Shown here: positions 61,929 through 64,000 of the stretch, piece by piece
Layout: every line of letters starts with the position of its first letter
Position numbering within the stretch: the stretch's first letter is position 1
From: Bradyrhizobium sp. Rc3b
Lineage (GTDB): Bacteria > Pseudomonadota > Alphaproteobacteria > Rhizobiales > Xanthobacteraceae
Assembly: GCF_900114915.1 (NCBI RefSeq)
Contig: NZ_FOUS01000018.1
Span: 1-64,000, forward strand
DNA length: 64,000 nt
Direction of reading: 5' to 3'
The notes under the pieces: model-generated
Told to the model about the DNA's origin: nothing
Databases searched by the model: none
Seen by the model: the letters and a program-made list of their open reading frames with translations, nothing else
Made by a program: the position numbers and the translations under genes

Positions 61929-62495
61929 ATGGCTAAACGAGCGAAGAAACGCGCACCCAAGAAGACCGCCGCGCGCCGACCGCGTCAGGCGCCGAAAATG
62001 CTCAGCGACCTGTTTCTGGAAACGCTGAAGGACATCTATTTCGCCGAGAACAAGATCATCAAGACGCTGCCGAAGATGGCCAAGGCCGCGCAATCGAAGG
62101 ATCTGGCGGCCGCTTTCAACAAGCACCTGCGTGAGACCCAGGGCCAGGTCAAGCGTCTGGACCAGATCTTCAAGATGCTGGGCAAGCCGGCACGCGGCAA
62201 GCCCTGCGAGGCCATCAACGGCATTACCGACGAGGGCGCCGAGATCATGAAAGAGTTCAAGGGCGCACCTGCACTCGATGCGGGGCTGCTCGCGGCCGCC
62301 CAGTCGGTCGAGCACTACGAGATCTCCCGCTATGGCACGTTGCGCACCTGGGCCGAGGAGCTCGGCATGCAGGACGCAGCAAGGCTGCTTCAGGCGACGC
62401 TGGAGGAAGAAGAGGCGACCGACCATACGCTGACCGAGCTGGCGACGTCCGTGATCAACCTCGAGGCGGAAGAAGATTACCGCGCCGCGGCCTGA
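61929..62495 (+). CDS. DUF892 ferritin-like protein (YciE/YciF type)
   Basis: A 188-residue protein: basic Lys-rich N terminus, then a four-helix ferritin-like domain with the family motif LKDIYFAENKIIKTLPKMA and ETQGQVKRLDQIFKMLG; later SVEHYEISRYGTLRTWAEEL. Associated with stress and iron binding. GAGGAGGACAT precedes the ATG. A duplicated hairpin follows its stop. Confidence 0.93.
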   Translation: MAKRAKKRAPKKTAARRPRQAPKMLSDLFLETLKDIYFAENKIIKTLPKMAKAAQSKDLAAAFNKHLRETQGQVKRLDQIFKMLGKPARGKPCEAINGITDEGAEIMKEFKGAPALDAGLLAAAQSVEHYEISRYGTLRTWAEELGMQDAARLLQATLEEEEATDHTLTELATSVINLEAEEDYRAAA

Positions 62496-62517
62496 CCCGC
62501 GCCCCTGCCGATGACGG

Positions 62518-62577
62518 AACGCCGCGGCCAAAGCCGCGGCGTTTGCATTTTGGGCCAAAGCCGCGGCGTTTGCTTTT
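62518..62577 (+). terminator. Terminator with duplicated right arm
   Basis: AACGCCGCGG and CCGCGGCGTT form a stem, followed by a T-rich run; the segment GGCCAAAGCCGCGGCGTTTGC then recurs, giving a second overlapping stem. Ends the DUF892 unit. Confidence 0.7.
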
Positions 62578-62674
62578 GCGATCGCACGACGGCGCATGGC
62601 ACGTCAGCGCCACTGCACTGGATTTCCCCGGAACCAGCCCCATATGCAGGCTTTCCCACCCCTGAGCCCGCATC

Positions 62675-63058
62675 ATGCAACCCAAAAATCCCCTCGACTG
62701 GATGCTGTCCGAAGCCCTGGACCAGCTGACGCGCGCCGAGCGGCTGCGCCAGCAGTTCGGCCGCCAGGACGCCTGCTGGGAGCCGCCGATCGACGTGCTC
62801 GAAACCGAGCATGAGCTGCTGATCCTGGTCGCGCTTCCCGGCGTCAATCCGGACAATGTCGAGACGGTGATTCACGACGGCGTGCTCGTCGTCTCCGGCC
62901 AGCGCACGCTTCCGCCGGAGCTTCGCAACGCCCGCATCCACCGGCTCGAGCTGCCGCAGGGGCGTTTTGAGCGCCGCATTGCATTGCCCCTTGGCCGCTA
63001 CGCCATCAGCCGCTTCGTGATGGACGGCTGCGTCGCGCTACGCCTCGCCAAATCCTGA
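62675..63058 (+). CDS. Small heat-shock protein Hsp20 (alpha-crystallin domain)
   Basis: A 127-residue chaperone with the alpha-crystallin core (WEPPIDVLETEHELLILVAL, PGVNPDNVETVIHDGVLVVS, RFERRIALPLGRY). Holds unfolding proteins for refolding. The lon gene starts 9 bases after its stop, so the two form a protein quality-control operon. No ROSE thermometer or CIRCE element recognised upstream. Confidence 0.9.
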   Translation: MQPKNPLDWMLSEALDQLTRAERLRQQFGRQDACWEPPIDVLETEHELLILVALPGVNPDNVETVIHDGVLVVSGQRTLPPELRNARIHRLELPQGRFERRIALPLGRYAISRFVMDGCVALRLAKS

Positions 63059-63066
63059 GGTCGATC

Positions 63067-64000
63067 ATGGCCACCGAACAGATGAACAACGAACAGACCA
63101 GTAACGACGTGAAGATCCCCGAAGACGCGCTGATCATGGTCGCCGTACGCGACATGGTGCTGTTTCCCGGCGCGATCGGGCCGATCGCGATCGCGCGACC
63201 GAAATCGATCGCGGCGGCGCAACAGGCGCTGCGCGAGCAGCGGCCTATCGGCATCGTCCTGCAGCGCAATCCCGAAGTCGACGATCCCACGCCGGACGAC
63301 CTCTACCGGGTCGCGACCATCGCCAACATCGTGCGCTACATCACCGCGCCCGACGGCACCCATCACATCGTCTGCCAGGGCGTGCAGCGTGCGCGCATCC
63401 TCGACTTCCTGCCGGGGACGCCGTTCCCGGCCGCGCGGATCCAGCAGATTCCGGAGCCGACCACGACTTCGCCCGAGATCGAGGCGCGCGCGCTGAATCT
63501 GCAGCGCCAGGCGATCGAGGCGATCGAGCTGCTGCCGCAGGCGCCGCCCGAGCTGGCCGCGATGTTCCAGGGCACCACCGCGCCCGGCGCGCTGGCGGAT
63601 CTGGCGACCTCGTTCATGGACATCAAGCCGCAGGACAAGCAGGAGGTACTGGAGACCATCGACCTCGCCTTGCGCGTCGAGAAGGTGTCCAAGCATCTGG
63701 CCGAGCGGCTGGAGGTGCTGCGCATCAGCAATGAGATCGGCCAGAAGACCCGCGCCAGCTTCGACGAGCGGCAGCGCGAGGCGATCCTGCGCGAGCAGAT
63801 GGCGACCATCCAGCGCCAGCTCGGCGAAGGCGACGGCAAGGCGGCCGAGGTCGCCGAGCTGACGTCTGCCATCGCCAAGGCCAACATGCCGCCGGAGGCG
63901 GACGCGCACGCCAGGAAGGAGCTGCGCCGCTACGAACGCATGCCAGAGGCGGCCGGCGAAGCCGGCATGGTCCGCACCTATCTCGACTGGCTGATCGAGC
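63067..64000 (+). CDS. lon: Lon protease, N-terminal part (cut by window end)
   Basis: The first 311 codons of a Lon ATP-dependent protease: substrate-binding LAN domain (ALIMVAVRDMVLFPGAIGPI) followed by the long helical segment (ASFDERQREAILREQMATIQ). The ATPase and serine/lysine protease domains lie beyond the edge. GGTCGATC precedes the ATG. Cotranscribed with hsp20, which fits heat-stress control, though a second canonical lon elsewhere is likely. Confidence 0.95.
   Translation, partial: MATEQMNNEQTSNDVKIPEDALIMVAVRDMVLFPGAIGPIAIARPKSIAAAQQALREQRPIGIVLQRNPEVDDPTPDDLYRVATIANIVRYITAPDGTHHIVCQGVQRARILDFLPGTPFPAARIQQIPEPTTTSPEIEARALNLQRQAIEAIELLPQAPPELAAMFQGTTAPGALADLATSFMDIKPQDKQEVLETIDLALRVEKVSKHLAERLEVLRISNEIGQKTRASFDERQREAILREQMATIQRQLGEGDGKAAEVAELTSAIAKANMPPEADAHARKELRRYERMPEAAGEAGMVRTYLDWLIE

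Noticed and set aside
62578..62674. ROSE RNA thermometer before hsp20
   Set aside because: No purine-rich ribosome-binding site paired to a conserved upstream pyrimidine stretch was found.

Overview
The window is a high-GC chromosomal stretch that looks like Bradyrhizobium or a close relative (Alphaproteobacteria, Hyphomicrobiales). This is inferred from family content (GcrA-type regulator, phasin, PuuE-type allantoinase, dodecin, a cyclase-TPR protein, many tiny conserved genes) and from intergenic repeats I associate with that group. No rRNA, tRNA, CRISPR array, transposase or replication origin was found.

Layout. 1-5.4 kb: a partial secreted protein, a class III nucleotide cyclase with TPRs, a lytic transglycosylase and a periplasmic TPR protein. 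5.7-16.5 kb: an accessory-looking tract of very small genes, two pseudogenes (an ABC substrate-binding protein and a GNAT acetyltransferase), dodecin, DUF6894 and a stress-type glycine-zipper protein. 16.8-20 kb: an Nramp-like transporter with altered metal motifs, and arginase. 20-26 kb: a CHASE2-PAS-GGDEF-EAL protein in an operon with a FecR-domain protein, divergent from a TpsB outer-membrane transporter that has no visible TpsA. 26-31.8 kb: hydrolase, cytochrome c, phasin, then a regulatory knot with a GcrA-like protein divergent from a self-cleavable S24 repressor, with palindromic TTCGGAA-type sites.

31.8-38 kb: quinone oxidoreductase, a MoxR/VWA pair, and a C4-dicarboxylate transporter (dctA) behind a near-perfect sigma-54 promoter with two upstream inverted repeats. 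39.5-55.6 kb: a large purine-catabolism locus with allantoate amidohydrolase, guanine deaminase, an outer-membrane channel candidate, a BMP-type nucleoside/nucleobase ABC transporter, 8-oxoguanine deaminase, a two-subunit xanthine dehydrogenase, and an operon of DUF3830, allantoinase PuuE and a UraD-UraH fusion. Together they take guanine or 8-oxoguanine to urate, and 5-hydroxyisourate to the allantoate-cleavage product; the urate oxidase step is missing from the window.

55.7-64 kb: a repeat-filled, gene-poor 1.3 kb stretch, a Gly/Tyr-rich secreted protein, a ClC chloride transporter downstream of a class II aldolase, MarC, a ferritin-like DUF892 protein, and an Hsp20-Lon pair cut off by the window end.
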